A stretch of 34,635 nucleotides of DNA from Streptomyces sp. MBT65 (lineage in GTDB: Bacteria; Actinomycetota; Actinomycetes; Streptomycetales; Streptomycetaceae), in assembly GCF_016612545.1 (NCBI RefSeq), contig NZ_JAENRY010000056.1, positions 1 through 34,635 on the forward strand, given 5' to 3'. The notes under the pieces are model-generated. The model saw only the letters and a program-made list of their open reading frames with translations. It was not told the DNA's origin and made no database searches. This document shows, in pieces, positions 12,951-21,461 of the stretch (position 1 is its first letter; each line of letters starts with the position of its first letter). Made by a program: the position numbers and the translations under genes.

Positions 12951-14475
12951 GGCCGCCGAGGATCTGCGCGAGCGGTACGGGCTGACGTGTCCGCCCCGGT
13001 GGGGGACACCGCGGCGGCCGGAGTTCCCCACGCTCGGCGGCAAGGTCGCCGCGGTCATGGTGCGGCTCGGCTTCACGCCGATGCCGTGGCAGCGCTACGT
13101 GTGGGACGTCGCCCTGGAGATCGACCCCGTCACCCGCGTGTTCGCCTACCGCGACGTGGGCCTGTCCGTCCCCCGCCAACAGGGCAAGACCCAGGGCCTG
13201 TTGGCGGTGAAGGTCCACCGTGCTGCCGCCTACAGGCGCCAGCGGATCGTCTACGCCGCACAGACCCGGGCCATGGCGCGGGACCGGTGGGAGGACGAGT
13301 TCTGGGCGACGATCGAGGCCTCGCGCCTGATCCGCCAGTTCGTCATCCGCAAGGCCAACGCCCACGAGGCGATCATCCACAAGAAGACCCGGTCCCGGAT
13401 CGGGATCACCGCGAACACCGAGCACGCCGGACACGGTCCGCCGCTCGACCTCGGCATGATCGACGAGGCGTTCGCGCATCAGGACGACCGCCTGGAGCAG
13501 GCGTTCAGCCCGGCCATGCTCACCCGCCCGATGGCCCAGCTGTGGTGGGCGTCCGCCGGCGGCACGGAGAAGTCCGTGTTCCTCAACAAGAAGCGGGCGG
13601 CGGGCAGGGCGATGGTCGAGCTGCTGTTCGCGACCGGTGTGCATCCGCGCAACGCCTACTTCGAGTGGTTCGCCCCGGACGACATGGACCGGGCGGACCC
13701 GGCGACCTGGCGGGCGACGCTGCCCGCCCTCGGCTACACGGTGACCGAGGACACCATCCAGGCCGAGCTCGACAAGCTGGACCCCGCCGAGTTCGACCGC
13801 GCCTACCTCAACCGGACGCGCAAGGCCGCGCCGCCCACCGACCCCAACGTGCCCAAGGAGCGGTGGCCCGGGCTCGTCGACGCGAGCAGCCGGCCCGTGC
13901 CCGACGCCGTGGCGCTGGCGATCGACGTGTCGCAGAAACGCGACTGGTCGACGATCGCCGCGGCGTCGATGCGCGAGGACGGCCGCGTGCATCACGAGGT
14001 CGTCGCCCGCCGCCCCGGTACGGACTGGGTGGTGCCCGCCATGGTCCGACTCAAGAAGCTGTGGAACCCGATCGCCATCGCCGTCCCCTCGTCCGGGGCG
14101 CCGGCCGGATCGCTCATCGACGACCTGGTGGCGGCCGGCATCGACGTCCCCAAGACCCGGGGCAAGGGCAGCGAGCGGGCCAGGCCTGCGCGCGGCGACC
14201 TCGCGATCCTGCGCACCACGGACGCCGTCGAGGCCTGCGCCCAGATGGCCGACGCGATGCGCCAGGACGGCGGCCGCCACCTCGACCAGGTCCCGCTCAC
14301 CGCCGCGGTCAACGGTGCCCGCACCAGGCGCGTGGGCGACGCCTGGACGCTGGACCGTACGGCCTCGCTCACCGACGTGTCCCCGCTGTGCGCGGTGACC
14401 TGGGCGCGGTGGGCGCTGGTGACCCGGCTGCCCGTTGTGATCGACGACTACGACATCGCGGACTCGTTCGCGTGA
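12913..14475 (+). CDS. terL: Terminase large subunit
   Basis: The 520-residue protein is the packaging motor ATPase and headful/cos nuclease. The Walker A variant VPRQQGKTQ lies at about 86-94. The Walker B segment LDLGMIDEAF (about 178-187) has the acidic pair. The motor C-motif region is near WWASAGGTEKS (211-221). The RNase H-like nuclease domain starts at ALAIDVSQKRDWSTI (about 334-348) with Asp338 as a likely metal ligand. Length and motif order fit HK97-type terminases. ATG 12913 lies inside the small-subunit gene, implying translational coupling. Confidence 0.92.
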   Translation: MTTTSETWRLPTEAAEDLRERYGLTCPPRWGTPRRPEFPTLGGKVAAVMVRLGFTPMPWQRYVWDVALEIDPVTRVFAYRDVGLSVPRQQGKTQGLLAVKVHRAAAYRRQRIVYAAQTRAMARDRWEDEFWATIEASRLIRQFVIRKANAHEAIIHKKTRSRIGITANTEHAGHGPPLDLGMIDEAFAHQDDRLEQAFSPAMLTRPMAQLWWASAGGTEKSVFLNKKRAAGRAMVELLFATGVHPRNAYFEWFAPDDMDRADPATWRATLPALGYTVTEDTIQAELDKLDPAEFDRAYLNRTRKAAPPTDPNVPKERWPGLVDASSRPVPDAVALAIDVSQKRDWSTIAAASMREDGRVHHEVVARRPGTDWVVPAMVRLKKLWNPIAIAVPSSGAPAGSLIDDLVAAGIDVPKTRGKGSERARPARGDLAILRTTDAVEACAQMADAMRQDGGRHLDQVPLTAAVNGARTRRVGDAWTLDRTASLTDVSPLCAVTWARWALVTRLPVVIDDYDIADSFA

Positions 14476-14487
14476 GAGGGGGCGGCC

Positions 14488-15708
14488 GTGGGTGTCGGGG
14501 CGAGGCTGAAGCGGATGTTCATCCGCGACGCGAACATCGTCACCGCCGATGACCTGCTGGCGATGGCCCGCGAGCAGCGCACCGGCGGCAAGAGCGTGCA
14601 CGTCACCAGTGACACCGCACTGCGGCAGTCCGCGGTGTGGGCGTGCCTGCGGCTGCGCGCCGACCTGATGTCCACCTTCCCCATCGACGTCTACCGCCGG
14701 GTACAGGGCCTCCAGGTCGAGGTGCCCACGCCGCCCGTCCTGGTCACCCCGGGCGGCAGCGAGGTGGGCGTCAAGGAGTGGATGTACTCAACCGAGTTCG
14801 ACCTGGACCGGTCGGGCAACTGCTTCGGTGTCATCACCGAACGCACGGGCGTCATCGGCCCGGACGGGCGGGGCCTGCCCGGGCGCATCGACCTCGCCGA
14901 GCTCAGCCAGGTCACCGTCCGCGCGACCGGATCCACGATCACCAAGTTCGTGATCGGGGGCAGGGAGTACGACCCCTGGGAGGTGTGGCACGAGAAGCAG
15001 TACACCGTCGCCGGGTTCCCGCTCGGTCTGTCCCCGGTGGCGTACGCAGCCTGGTCGATCGAAGCGTCTCTCAACGCGCAGCAGTTCGCGCGGGACTGGT
15101 TCGCCGCCGGCATCGTTCCCTCGGGCACGCTGAAGAACGTCAACAAGACGATCGACAAGAAGAACGCCCGCGAAGTCAAGGACGGTTTCCGGGCGGCCGT
15201 CTCCAACGGCGACGTCTTCGTGCACGGCGTCGACTGGGAGTACAAGCCCGTCCAGGCCGTCAACCAGCAGTCCCAGTTCATCGAAGCGCAGCAGTACAGC
15301 AACGGGGACATCGCCCGGTTCTTCGGCTGCCCCGGCGACCTGATCGACGCCGCGGCGTCGGGCAGCAGCATCACGTACGCCAACATCGGCCAGCGCAACC
15401 TCCAGTTCCTCATCATGAACCTGGGGCCGGCCGTCTCCCGCCGCGAGGACACGTTCAGCCGGAAGCTGGTGTCCAACCCGCGCTACGTGAAGCTCAACAC
15501 GGACGCCATGCTGCGCATGGACCCCGAGACCCGCGCCCGCGTCATCGGCGCACAGATCACCGCGCGCACGCTCGCCCCCTCCGAGGCCCGCGCCCTCGAC
15601 GAGCGACCGCCCTTCACCGAGGACCAACTGGCCGAGTTCGACCGCCTCTTCGGCTCGCGCTCCGTCCCCGCGCAGCCCACCACCGCCGTACCGGGAGCAT
15701 CGTCATGA
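14488..15708 (+). CDS. Portal protein (HK97 family)
   Basis: The 406-residue protein forms the dodecameric DNA channel at the capsid vertex. Family hallmarks are ALRQSAVWACLRLRADLMST (about residues 44-63), the core with FVIGGREYDPWEVWHEKQY, and the late NQQSQFIEAQQYSNGDIARF followed by FGCPGDLI, the typical HK97 portal signature. GTG 14488 has GAGAGGGGGCGG upstream. The gene lies 12 bp after terL and overlaps the protease gene by ATGA. Confidence 0.92.
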   Translation: MGVGARLKRMFIRDANIVTADDLLAMAREQRTGGKSVHVTSDTALRQSAVWACLRLRADLMSTFPIDVYRRVQGLQVEVPTPPVLVTPGGSEVGVKEWMYSTEFDLDRSGNCFGVITERTGVIGPDGRGLPGRIDLAELSQVTVRATGSTITKFVIGGREYDPWEVWHEKQYTVAGFPLGLSPVAYAAWSIEASLNAQQFARDWFAAGIVPSGTLKNVNKTIDKKNAREVKDGFRAAVSNGDVFVHGVDWEYKPVQAVNQQSQFIEAQQYSNGDIARFFGCPGDLIDAAASGSSITYANIGQRNLQFLIMNLGPAVSRREDTFSRKLVSNPRYVKLNTDAMLRMDPETRARVIGAQITARTLAPSEARALDERPPFTEDQLAEFDRLFGSRSVPAQPTTAVPGASS

Positions 15709-16376
15709 CCATCACGCTCGCCGCGGCCGCGGCCGAACGAGTCCAGCACATCCGCCAGCGCGCCGACCGCCCCTCGCAGCGCCGCTGCGCCGAGGAGGCC
15801 CGGTCCCGCGCCACGGTGCGCGCCACCCTGTCCGGCGTCCAGCTCCGCGAGGCAGGCGACGGCACGACCCTGGAGTTCATCGGACGGGCGACCGTCTACG
15901 AGCAGGCCTACGAGATGTGGGACATGTTCGGCCCGTACACGGAGATCGTCTCCGAGGGCGCCGGCACCGACTCGCTCGCCCGCGCCGACCTCGACGTCCC
16001 GCTCGTCCTCGGGCACGACCAGCTGCGCCGCCTGGCCCGCACCACCACGGGCACACTGCTGCTGGCCGAGAGCGCCGACGGCCTGGACGTGCGCGCGCCC
16101 GCCCTCGACCCGGGCGACTACGACGTGGCGTACATCGCGCCGAAGCTGCGCTCGGGCCTGGTCGACGAGATGTCGTTCGCGTTCCGCATCGAGTCGGGGC
16201 AGTGGTCCCCGGACTACACCGAGTACCGGATCAACCGGTACGACATCCACCGCGGCGACGTCGCGATCGTCGGCTACGGCGCCAACCCGTACACCGGGGC
16301 GAGCATGCGCCAGCCCGCGGCCGCGCCGGCGTCGAGCCGGGCCCGGGCACTCCTCGAACTGGCCCTCGCCCGATGA
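15705..16376 (+). CDS. Prohead maturation protease (HK97 family)
   Basis: The 223-residue serine protease trims the scaffold part of the capsid protein during head maturation. The catalytic His is in VPLVLGHDQLRRLARTT (His104). The Ser is in GLVDEMSFAFRIE (Ser157). The third residue is probably Asp or His in YDIHRGDVAIVGYGANPY. An N-terminal Ala/Arg-rich helix precedes the core, which begins near LEFIGRATVYEQAY. The order portal, protease, capsid is the usual one. It starts by ATGA overlap with the portal gene. Confidence 0.92.
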   Translation: MTITLAAAAAERVQHIRQRADRPSQRRCAEEARSRATVRATLSGVQLREAGDGTTLEFIGRATVYEQAYEMWDMFGPYTEIVSEGAGTDSLARADLDVPLVLGHDQLRRLARTTTGTLLLAESADGLDVRAPALDPGDYDVAYIAPKLRSGLVDEMSFAFRIESGQWSPDYTEYRINRYDIHRGDVAIVGYGANPYTGASMRQPAAAPASSRARALLELALAR

Positions 16377-16660
16377 CGCGCCGCATGCTGCGGCACCAGA
16401 TCTACGTCACGGGCGAGCCGCAGGTCCGCAACATCCACAGCGACCCCGTGCACGTCGAGGCGGCCCGTATCGGCGTGGGCCAGGACGCCCCGCACGTCGT
16501 CGACTTCTGGGCCGAGGGATCGCTGGAAGCGGCCGGCACCGACCGCACGTTCCTCGTCGTGGGCACGGGCCAGCCGATCCCCGAGGGCGCGCGCTGGTGG
16601 GGCACCACCGGACGCACCGCCGACAACCTGGTCTGGCATCTCTACGAGATCCAGACCTGA
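16373..16660 (+). CDS. Small head-operon protein (DUF7352-like)
   Basis: The 95-residue protein starts by ATGA overlap. It has a beta-rich pattern: MLRHQIYVTGEPQVRNI, then HVEAARI, HVVDFWAEGS, RTFLVVGTGQPIPEGARWWG and DNLVWHLYEIQ. The FWAE...RTF.V.GTGQPIPE...HLYE pattern matches small unnamed proteins common in actinobacterial phages (from memory, DUF7352). Its place between protease and capsid suggests a morphogenesis or decoration role, but none is established. Confidence 0.6.
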   Translation: MTRRMLRHQIYVTGEPQVRNIHSDPVHVEAARIGVGQDAPHVVDFWAEGSLEAAGTDRTFLVVGTGQPIPEGARWWGTTGRTADNLVWHLYEIQT

Positions 16661-16674
16661 CTTCCCCCTGATCT

Positions 16675-16692
16675 TCCCGCCGTCCGGCGGGA
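16675..16692 (+). terminator. Short hairpin before the capsid gene
   Basis: TCCCGCCG and CGGCGGGA (16675-16682, 16685-16692) are a perfect inverted repeat with almost no loop, just after the stop at 16660. It may be a weak terminator, or an RNA processing or stability element setting off capsid mRNA. The remaining 107 bases before the capsid gene show no clear promoter. Confidence 0.4.
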
Positions 16693-16799
16693 GTTACTGC
16701 CCTGCGCTCACGCGCACGAGTCCGCCCGGCGCCATGCCTCGGGTGGCCGTCTGATCTGGACCGGGGCGTCTGGAATCCATCGACCAAGGAGGACGAGCC

Positions 16800-18209
16800 G
16801 TGACGCTCGCCGAACTGATCGCCCAGGCGCGTGCCGCGCTGGGAACGGCGATCACCACCCGCCAGCAGGAGCAGGAAGCGCTGGTCGCGCTGCGCTCCGA
16901 CGAGAACCTGACCGAGGAGGCCGTCGCCGCACAGGTCGCCCTCCGCGACGCCGCGGACGCCGAGGTCACCCGCCGCCAGGCGGCCCTCGACGAGCTGGAG
17001 ACCGAGCAGGCCCGCGAGGACCAGATCGCCGCTCTTCAGGCCCGCACCACCCCGGCCGCCAACCGGGCACCGGCGTACGACAACGTGCACCGCGTCGGGC
17101 AGGAGGAGCGCACCTACCGGCCCGACGAGGACCGGCGCGGGGCCAACTTCGAACGGGACGTCGCCGCCGCATTCCTCGGCGACTACGAGGCACAGGGCCG
17201 CCTGGCCCGGCACATGGTCGAGGAGCGGGTCGAGCGCGGCGACCAGCTGGTGCGGACCGACGGCCAGCAGCAGCGCGCCGCAGGCACGGGCGCCTTCGCC
17301 GGCCTGGTCGTGCCGCAGTACCTGACCGACCTCTACGCGCCCGCGGCGGCCGCGCGCCGCCCCTTCGCGGACGCCTGCCGCCCGCACGACCTGCCCCCGC
17401 AGGGCATGACCGTGAACCTCTCCCGCATCACCACCTCGACGTCGACGGCGCTCCAGGCCTCGGAGAACACCGCGGTGTCCGAGACCGACATCGACGACAC
17501 GCTGCTGCCCGTCTCCGTGCAGACCAACGCGGGCCAGCAGACGCTGTCCCGGCAGGCCATCGAGCGCGGTGCCGGCGTCGAACCGGTGGTCCTGGACGAC
17601 CTGTTCCGGCGGTACGGGACGACGCTCGACTCGACGCTCCTCAACCAGGCCACCAACGGCCTGACGAACGTCGCAACGACAGTCGCCTACACCGACGGCA
17701 CGCCGACCGTGGCCGAGCTGTACCCGAAGGTCATCGAGGGCCTGTCGGGTGTGGAGTCGGCGCTGCTCGACATGGCGACCGGCGACAACATCGCGGTCAT
17801 GCACTCCCGCCGCTGGTACTGGATGCAGAACGCCATGGCGTCCACCTGGCCGATGATCACGCAGCCGGGCATCGTGGCCCAGACCCTCGGCGTCAACTAC
17901 GCCACCACGTACGGCAGCGGCGTGCGCGGTGTCCTGCCCAACGGCACTCCGGTCATCGTCGACAACAACGTCGGCACGACCCTCGGAGCGGGCACCGAGG
18001 ACGAGATCTACCTGGCGGACCGCCAGGAGTGCCACCTGTGGGAAGACCCGAACGCCCCGATGTACATCAGGGCGGAGCAGCCGAAGCTGGCCAGCCTCGG
18101 CGTGCTGATGGTCGTGTACGGCTACTTCGCCTACACCCACGCCCGCTACGCCCAGGCCCGGAAGATCGCGGGCACCGGCCTCATCGCGCCGACGTTCACC
18201 GGCGTCTGA
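16800..18209 (+). CDS. Major capsid protein (HK97 fold) with scaffold domain
   Basis: The 469-residue precursor has a strong AAGGAGG before GTG 16800. Residues about 1-90 form a coiled-coil scaffold (delta) domain (AELIAQARAALGTAITTRQQ, then DAADAEVTRRQAALDELETE) expected to be removed by the neighbouring protease. The HK97-fold part starts near GTGAFAGLVVPQYLTDLY. It continues with the P-domain and A-loop (NTAVSETDIDDTLLPVSVQT) and ends with MYIRAEQPKLASLGVLMVVY and KIAGTGLIAPTFTGV. It is flanked by hairpins, which fits its need for high expression. Confidence 0.92.
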   Translation: MTLAELIAQARAALGTAITTRQQEQEALVALRSDENLTEEAVAAQVALRDAADAEVTRRQAALDELETEQAREDQIAALQARTTPAANRAPAYDNVHRVGQEERTYRPDEDRRGANFERDVAAAFLGDYEAQGRLARHMVEERVERGDQLVRTDGQQQRAAGTGAFAGLVVPQYLTDLYAPAAAARRPFADACRPHDLPPQGMTVNLSRITTSTSTALQASENTAVSETDIDDTLLPVSVQTNAGQQTLSRQAIERGAGVEPVVLDDLFRRYGTTLDSTLLNQATNGLTNVATTVAYTDGTPTVAELYPKVIEGLSGVESALLDMATGDNIAVMHSRRWYWMQNAMASTWPMITQPGIVAQTLGVNYATTYGSGVRGVLPNGTPVIVDNNVGTTLGAGTEDEIYLADRQECHLWEDPNAPMYIRAEQPKLASLGVLMVVYGYFAYTHARYAQARKIAGTGLIAPTFTGV

Positions 18210-18218
18210 TCCCCCCGC

Positions 18219-18256
18219 CGCGCAGGGCCCGCCACGACTCCGGCGGGCCCTGCGCG
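18219..18256 (+). terminator. Perfect 15-bp stem terminator after capsid gene
   Basis: Arms 18219-18233 and 18242-18256 are perfectly complementary with an 8-base loop, 10 bases after the capsid stop. No T-tract is present. Such a structure may partly terminate or protect capsid mRNA, giving excess capsid over downstream tail genes. Confidence 0.75.
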
Positions 18257-18282
18257 TTCCCCCCGACCCAAGGAGCGAAGCC

Positions 18283-18543
18283 ATGACCGACGAACCGCAG
18301 ACCGAGGACCCGATGGTCGCAGCGCTGCTGCGCGAGCGCGTGGGCTACGTCGCGCGCGGCATGACCGACCGGGTGGCCCAGGTCGACGAGCAGCTCGGGC
18401 TGCGCGGCTACACCCCGCAGCCCGAGACGCCCGCCGAGGACGCGTCCGAGGAGACGTCCGAGGAGGACGCCGCGGCCGCCGAGGAGGAGACGCGGGCGAC
18501 GCCGCCCAGGCGCCGCCGGGCGCGCAGTACCGAGCAGGCATGA
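18283..18543 (+). CDS. Small acidic head-associated protein
   Basis: The 86-residue product has AAGGAGCGAAGCC before ATG 18283. An N-terminal helix (PMVAALLRERVGYVARGMTD) is followed by a very acidic stretch (EDASEETSEEDAAAAEEE) and a basic tail (RRRRARSTEQA). It lies between capsid and connector, where HK97-type phages often have a small protein of unknown role. It may bind capsid or the DNA channel. Confidence 0.6.
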   Translation: MTDEPQTEDPMVAALLRERVGYVARGMTDRVAQVDEQLGLRGYTPQPETPAEDASEETSEEDAAAAEEETRATPPRRRRARSTEQA

Positions 18544-18544
18544 C

Positions 18545-19141
18545 GTGGCCAACGAGTACGGCGACCTGCCCACGCTCAAGGAGAAGCTGAGCATCGAAGC
18601 GGACGACACCAGCCGCGACACCCTGCTGACATCGGCGCTGGCGTCCGCCTCGCGCGGCATCGACAAGGTGACCGGGCGCCGCTTCTGGCTCGACCCGTCC
18701 GCCGTCCAGCGCACGTACCGGCTGCCCGGGCGCGTGGTGTGCGACATCGATGGCGACCTGCTCCTCGTCGACGACATCGGCAGCATCGCGGGCCTGGTCG
18801 TCGAGACCGGCACCGGCACCTCCTTCACAGCCCTCACCGGCTACGAGACGAGCCCGGACAACGCCCTCGCCGACGGGGAGCCCATCACCGGCCTGCGCCG
18901 CGTCAACGGCACCTGGGGCTCGGCGATCAACCGGGTGCGCGTCACCGCCCGGTTCGGGTGGCCCGCCGTCCCCGACGACATCGCCGAGGCCTCCCTGATC
19001 CAGGCCTCGCGCCTCTACAAGCGCAAGGACAGCCCCGAGGGCATCATCGGCTCGGCCGAGTGGGGCGTACGCAACCTCTCCCGCCGTGACCCGGACGTGT
19101 GGGCGCTCATCGAGCCGTACTGCATGACCGGCTTCGGATAG
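18545..19141 (+). CDS. Head-tail connector protein (gp6-like)
   Basis: The 198-residue protein starts at GTG 18545. It has the pattern of phage head-to-tail adaptors: an N-terminal helix (DLPTLKEKLSI), then DDTSRDTLLTSALASASRGIDKVTGRRFW, a beta section (VVCDIDGDLLLVDDIGSIAGL), and a C-terminal helical part typical of the family (VPDDIAEASLIQASRLYKRK). Such proteins form a ring under the portal. Its order after the capsid gene agrees. Confidence 0.82.
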   Translation: MANEYGDLPTLKEKLSIEADDTSRDTLLTSALASASRGIDKVTGRRFWLDPSAVQRTYRLPGRVVCDIDGDLLLVDDIGSIAGLVVETGTGTSFTALTGYETSPDNALADGEPITGLRRVNGTWGSAINRVRVTARFGWPAVPDDIAEASLIQASRLYKRKDSPEGIIGSAEWGVRNLSRRDPDVWALIEPYCMTGFG

Positions 19142-19149
19142 GGGGCGCT

Positions 19150-19599
19150 GTGCAGATCTCACAGATCCGGGACGCCATCGCGGCCGCGGCATCCGCTGTG
19201 GTGCTGCCGGCTGGCATCGCCAAGCTGACGTGCTCCGGGTTCACTCCGGACTCGGTCGTCGCCCCGCACTTCTTCGTCGCCGAGTACACCCAGGACTACG
19301 ACAAGGCGATGCGCCGCTCGCTGGACGAACTGGAGTTCACCTGTCGAGTCCTGGTCTCCACCGCCGACGACAGGGCCGCACAGCGGGTCCTCGACTCGAT
19401 GCTGTCCGGCTCCGGTACGGCCTCGCTCAAGCAGGCGATCGAGGCGGCCCGCGGCGAGCCCGGCGAGTACGCGCTGGGGGGCCTGGCCCATGACCTGCAC
19501 GTCATGAGGGTGCAGGGCTACCGCTGGTACGAGCACCAGGGCGCCGAGTTCGTCGGCGCCGAACTGATCATCAAAGTCATCGGAGACGGGAGCAGCTGA
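19150..19599 (+). CDS. Neck/tail-terminator-like protein
   Basis: The 149-residue product starts at GTG 19150, with AGGGGG six bases upstream. It alternates helices and strands: QISQIRDAIAAAASAVV, then LDELEFTCRVLVSTADDRAA, LKQAIEAARG, and LHVMRVQGYRWYEHQGAEFV ending AELIIKVIGDG. This pattern and its place between connector and tail-tube genes match tail terminator or neck proteins in actinophages. Head closure is the alternative. Confidence 0.7.
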   Translation: MQISQIRDAIAAAASAVVLPAGIAKLTCSGFTPDSVVAPHFFVAEYTQDYDKAMRRSLDELEFTCRVLVSTADDRAAQRVLDSMLSGSGTASLKQAIEAARGEPGEYALGGLAHDLHVMRVQGYRWYEHQGAEFVGAELIIKVIGDGSS

Positions 19600-19796
19600 T
19601 GCGCGTCCGCATGCTGGTGCAGATGCCGCCCGGCACTCTGCGCAACGGCGAGCCATGGCCGGACGAGGGCGAGGAAGCGGAGATCCCGACCGGCGAGGTT
19701 CTGCACCTGGTCGCCTCCGGTGTCGCCGAGGAAGTCGCCGAGGACGCCGCGCCTCGTCCGCGTCGGCGCAAGAGCCGTGGGGAGGGCGGGGGATGA
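19599..19796 (+). CDS. Small neck-region protein
   Basis: The 65-residue ORF starts with an ATG overlapping the previous stop (TGATG) and itself overlaps the tail gene at 19793 by ATGA. It has a beta-like start (RVRMLVQMPPGTLRNGEPWP), an acidic middle (DEGEEAEIPTGEVLHLVASG) and a basic tail (RPRRRKSRGEGGG). It resembles the small head-tail joining proteins encoded at this place in other phages. Function unknown. Confidence 0.55.
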   Translation: MRVRMLVQMPPGTLRNGEPWPDEGEEAEIPTGEVLHLVASGVAEEVAEDAAPRPRRRKSRGEGGG

Positions 19797-20530
19797 GCAA
19801 GTTCGTCCTGACCAACGTGCGGCTGTTCACCGCCGGCGTCGACCTCACCTCGGCGAGCAACAAGGTCGAGCTCACCGCGAAGGTCGAGGAGAAGGAAACG
19901 ACCAACTACGGCAGCCAGGCCAACAAGGAGTTCGTCGGCGGTCTGGCCTCGGCCGAGTTCGCCGCCGAGGGACAGTGGGAGGCCGGCGACCCGAGCAAGG
20001 TCGACGACGCCACGTGGGCGCAGCTGGGCGGGGTGGGGGCCTGGTCGGTCGGCCCGGTCGGTGCGACCGTCGGTAGCCTGGCCTACCTCACCAAGGCGCT
20101 GCGCTGCGACTACAAGCTCGGCGACGCCGTCGGCGAGGTCGCTCCGTGGACGAGCAGCGGCAAGGGTTCGTGGCCGCTCGCCCGGGGCCAGTTCGCCCAC
20201 CCGCCCGGTACGGCGCGCACGGCCACCGGGACCGGCACCGGACTCCAGCTCGGGGCGGTCGCCGTGGGCAAGCGCATGTATGCGGCGCTGCACGTCCTGT
20301 CGGTGGCCGGCACCGCGACGCCGACGATCACGGGCCGGGTGGAGTCGAGCGTGGACAACACCTTCGCCTCGCCGACCACCCGCCTGACCCACGCCGCGGC
20401 GACCGCTGCGGGCGGGGAGATCGTGCGTACCGACGGCACCGCGATCACCGACACCTGGTGGCGCGTCGCCTGGACCATCACGGGCACCACGCCCAGTTTC
20501 ATGTTCGCTTCCACCCTAGGGATCTGGTGA
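19793..20530 (+). CDS. Major tail (tube) protein, longer paralogue
   Basis: The 245-residue protein starts by ATGA overlap. Residues 1-60 (SKFVLTNVRLFTAGVDLTSA, then NKVELTAKVEEKETTNYGSQ) are clearly related to the start of the next gene product. Typical tube-protein strands follow. The second half (about 145-245) is a Gly/Thr-rich beta region (TATGTGTGLQLGAVAVGKRM, VAGTATPTITGRVE). It looks like an added beta-sandwich, possibly exposed on the tail surface. Confidence 0.72.
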   Translation: MSKFVLTNVRLFTAGVDLTSASNKVELTAKVEEKETTNYGSQANKEFVGGLASAEFAAEGQWEAGDPSKVDDATWAQLGGVGAWSVGPVGATVGSLAYLTKALRCDYKLGDAVGEVAPWTSSGKGSWPLARGQFAHPPGTARTATGTGTGLQLGAVAVGKRMYAALHVLSVAGTATPTITGRVESSVDNTFASPTTRLTHAAATAAGGEIVRTDGTAITDTWWRVAWTITGTTPSFMFASTLGIW

Positions 20531-20536
20531 TCACCC

Positions 20537-20947
20537 ATGCCCAAGATGGTCCTGCTCGCCGAGTACGTGGCGATCAACGGCGTCGACCTGTCCACCTACA
20601 ACAAGAAGGCCGAGCTCACCACGAAGGTCGAGGAGAAGGACGTCACGACCTACGGCAGCCTCGGCTGGAAGGAGCTCCTGGGCGGTCTGAAGTCGGGGGA
20701 GCTCGCGCTGGACTTCCTCCAGGACGTCGCGGCCGCGGCCCTCGACTCGATCATGTGGCCGCTGCTGGGAACGGTCGTCACCTTCGAGGTGCGGGCGAGC
20801 AACTCCGCGGTCAGCACCTCGAATCCGAAGTACACCGGCTTCGTCCTGGTCAACGGCTGGAACCCGATCCAGGGCTCGGTGGGCGACGAGGCGAGCGTGG
20901 GTGTCAGCTACCCGACGTCGGGGGCTGTGGTCCGGGCGACGGCCTAA
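20537..20947 (+). CDS. Major tail (tube)-like protein, shorter paralogue
   Basis: The 136-residue product lies 6 bp after its longer relative. It shares the pattern INGVDLSTYNKKAELTTKVE, EKDVTTYGSLGWKELLGGLK. It has the expected tube strands (VVTFEVRASNSAVSTSNPKY, FVLVNGWNPIQGSVGD). It lacks the extra C-terminal domain of the neighbour. Either could form the tube, with the other a minor or decorating component. Its stop overlaps the next ATG (TAATG). Confidence 0.75.
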   Translation: MPKMVLLAEYVAINGVDLSTYNKKAELTTKVEEKDVTTYGSLGWKELLGGLKSGELALDFLQDVAAAALDSIMWPLLGTVVTFEVRASNSAVSTSNPKYTGFVLVNGWNPIQGSVGDEASVGVSYPTSGAVVRATA

Positions 20948-21459
20948 TGGCCTCCGGCCCGCCATTCGAACTGCGCGCCACGCATGAGGGCCTGGACGCG
21001 CTCGCCCGGGCGCTGAAGGCGGAGGCCGACGGCAAGCAGCTGCGCAAGGAGCTCGCGGCGAACCTGCGCGAGGCGCTCAAGCCAGGCGCCGGACAGGCGA
21101 AGTCCTCGATCATGGGCATGGTCTCCCTGCACGGTTCCCAGCCCGCGCTGCGGTCGTCGATCGCCAAGAAGATCCGGCCCGAGGTGAAGCTGGGCGGCCG
21201 CTGGACCGGTGCCCGGGTCAAGGCCTTCAAGACCAAGAACATCCGGGGTTTCCCCAACGCGCCCAAGCGCACCAACTCCGCCCGCGGCTGGCGTCACCCC
21301 GTGTTCGGCAACACCGGCGTCTGGGTGCACCAGCGCGGAAAGCTGGAGTGGTTCGACAAGGCCTTCCGCGGCCGCGAGGGCGTCTACAAGCAGGCCGTTC
21401 ACGAGGCCATGGAAGACATGGCCCGGCGCATCGCCGACCGGGCCGGAAACGGAAGCTGA
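20947..21459 (+). CDS. Tail component (HK97 gp10-like)
   Basis: The 170-residue protein starts at ATG 20947, overlapping the previous stop. EGLDALARALKAEADGKQLR and then KELAANLREALKPGAGQAKS begin a helical N-terminal part. LRSSIAKKIRPEVKLGG and the basic GFPNAPKRTNSARGWRHPVF follow, then a C-terminal helix (QAVHEAMEDMARRIADRAG). This is the layout of HK97 gp10-type minor tail or neck proteins. Position after rather than before the tube genes is slightly unusual. Confidence 0.65.
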   Translation: MASGPPFELRATHEGLDALARALKAEADGKQLRKELAANLREALKPGAGQAKSSIMGMVSLHGSQPALRSSIAKKIRPEVKLGGRWTGARVKAFKTKNIRGFPNAPKRTNSARGWRHPVFGNTGVWVHQRGKLEWFDKAFRGREGVYKQAVHEAMEDMARRIADRAGNGS

Positions 21460-21461
21460 CC

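Noticed and set aside
12853..14601. 582-residue minus-strand open frame
   Set aside because: Antisense to terL; composition typical of a shadow frame.
16407..18284. 625-residue minus-strand open frame
   Set aside because: Antisense to the capsid gene, low complexity.
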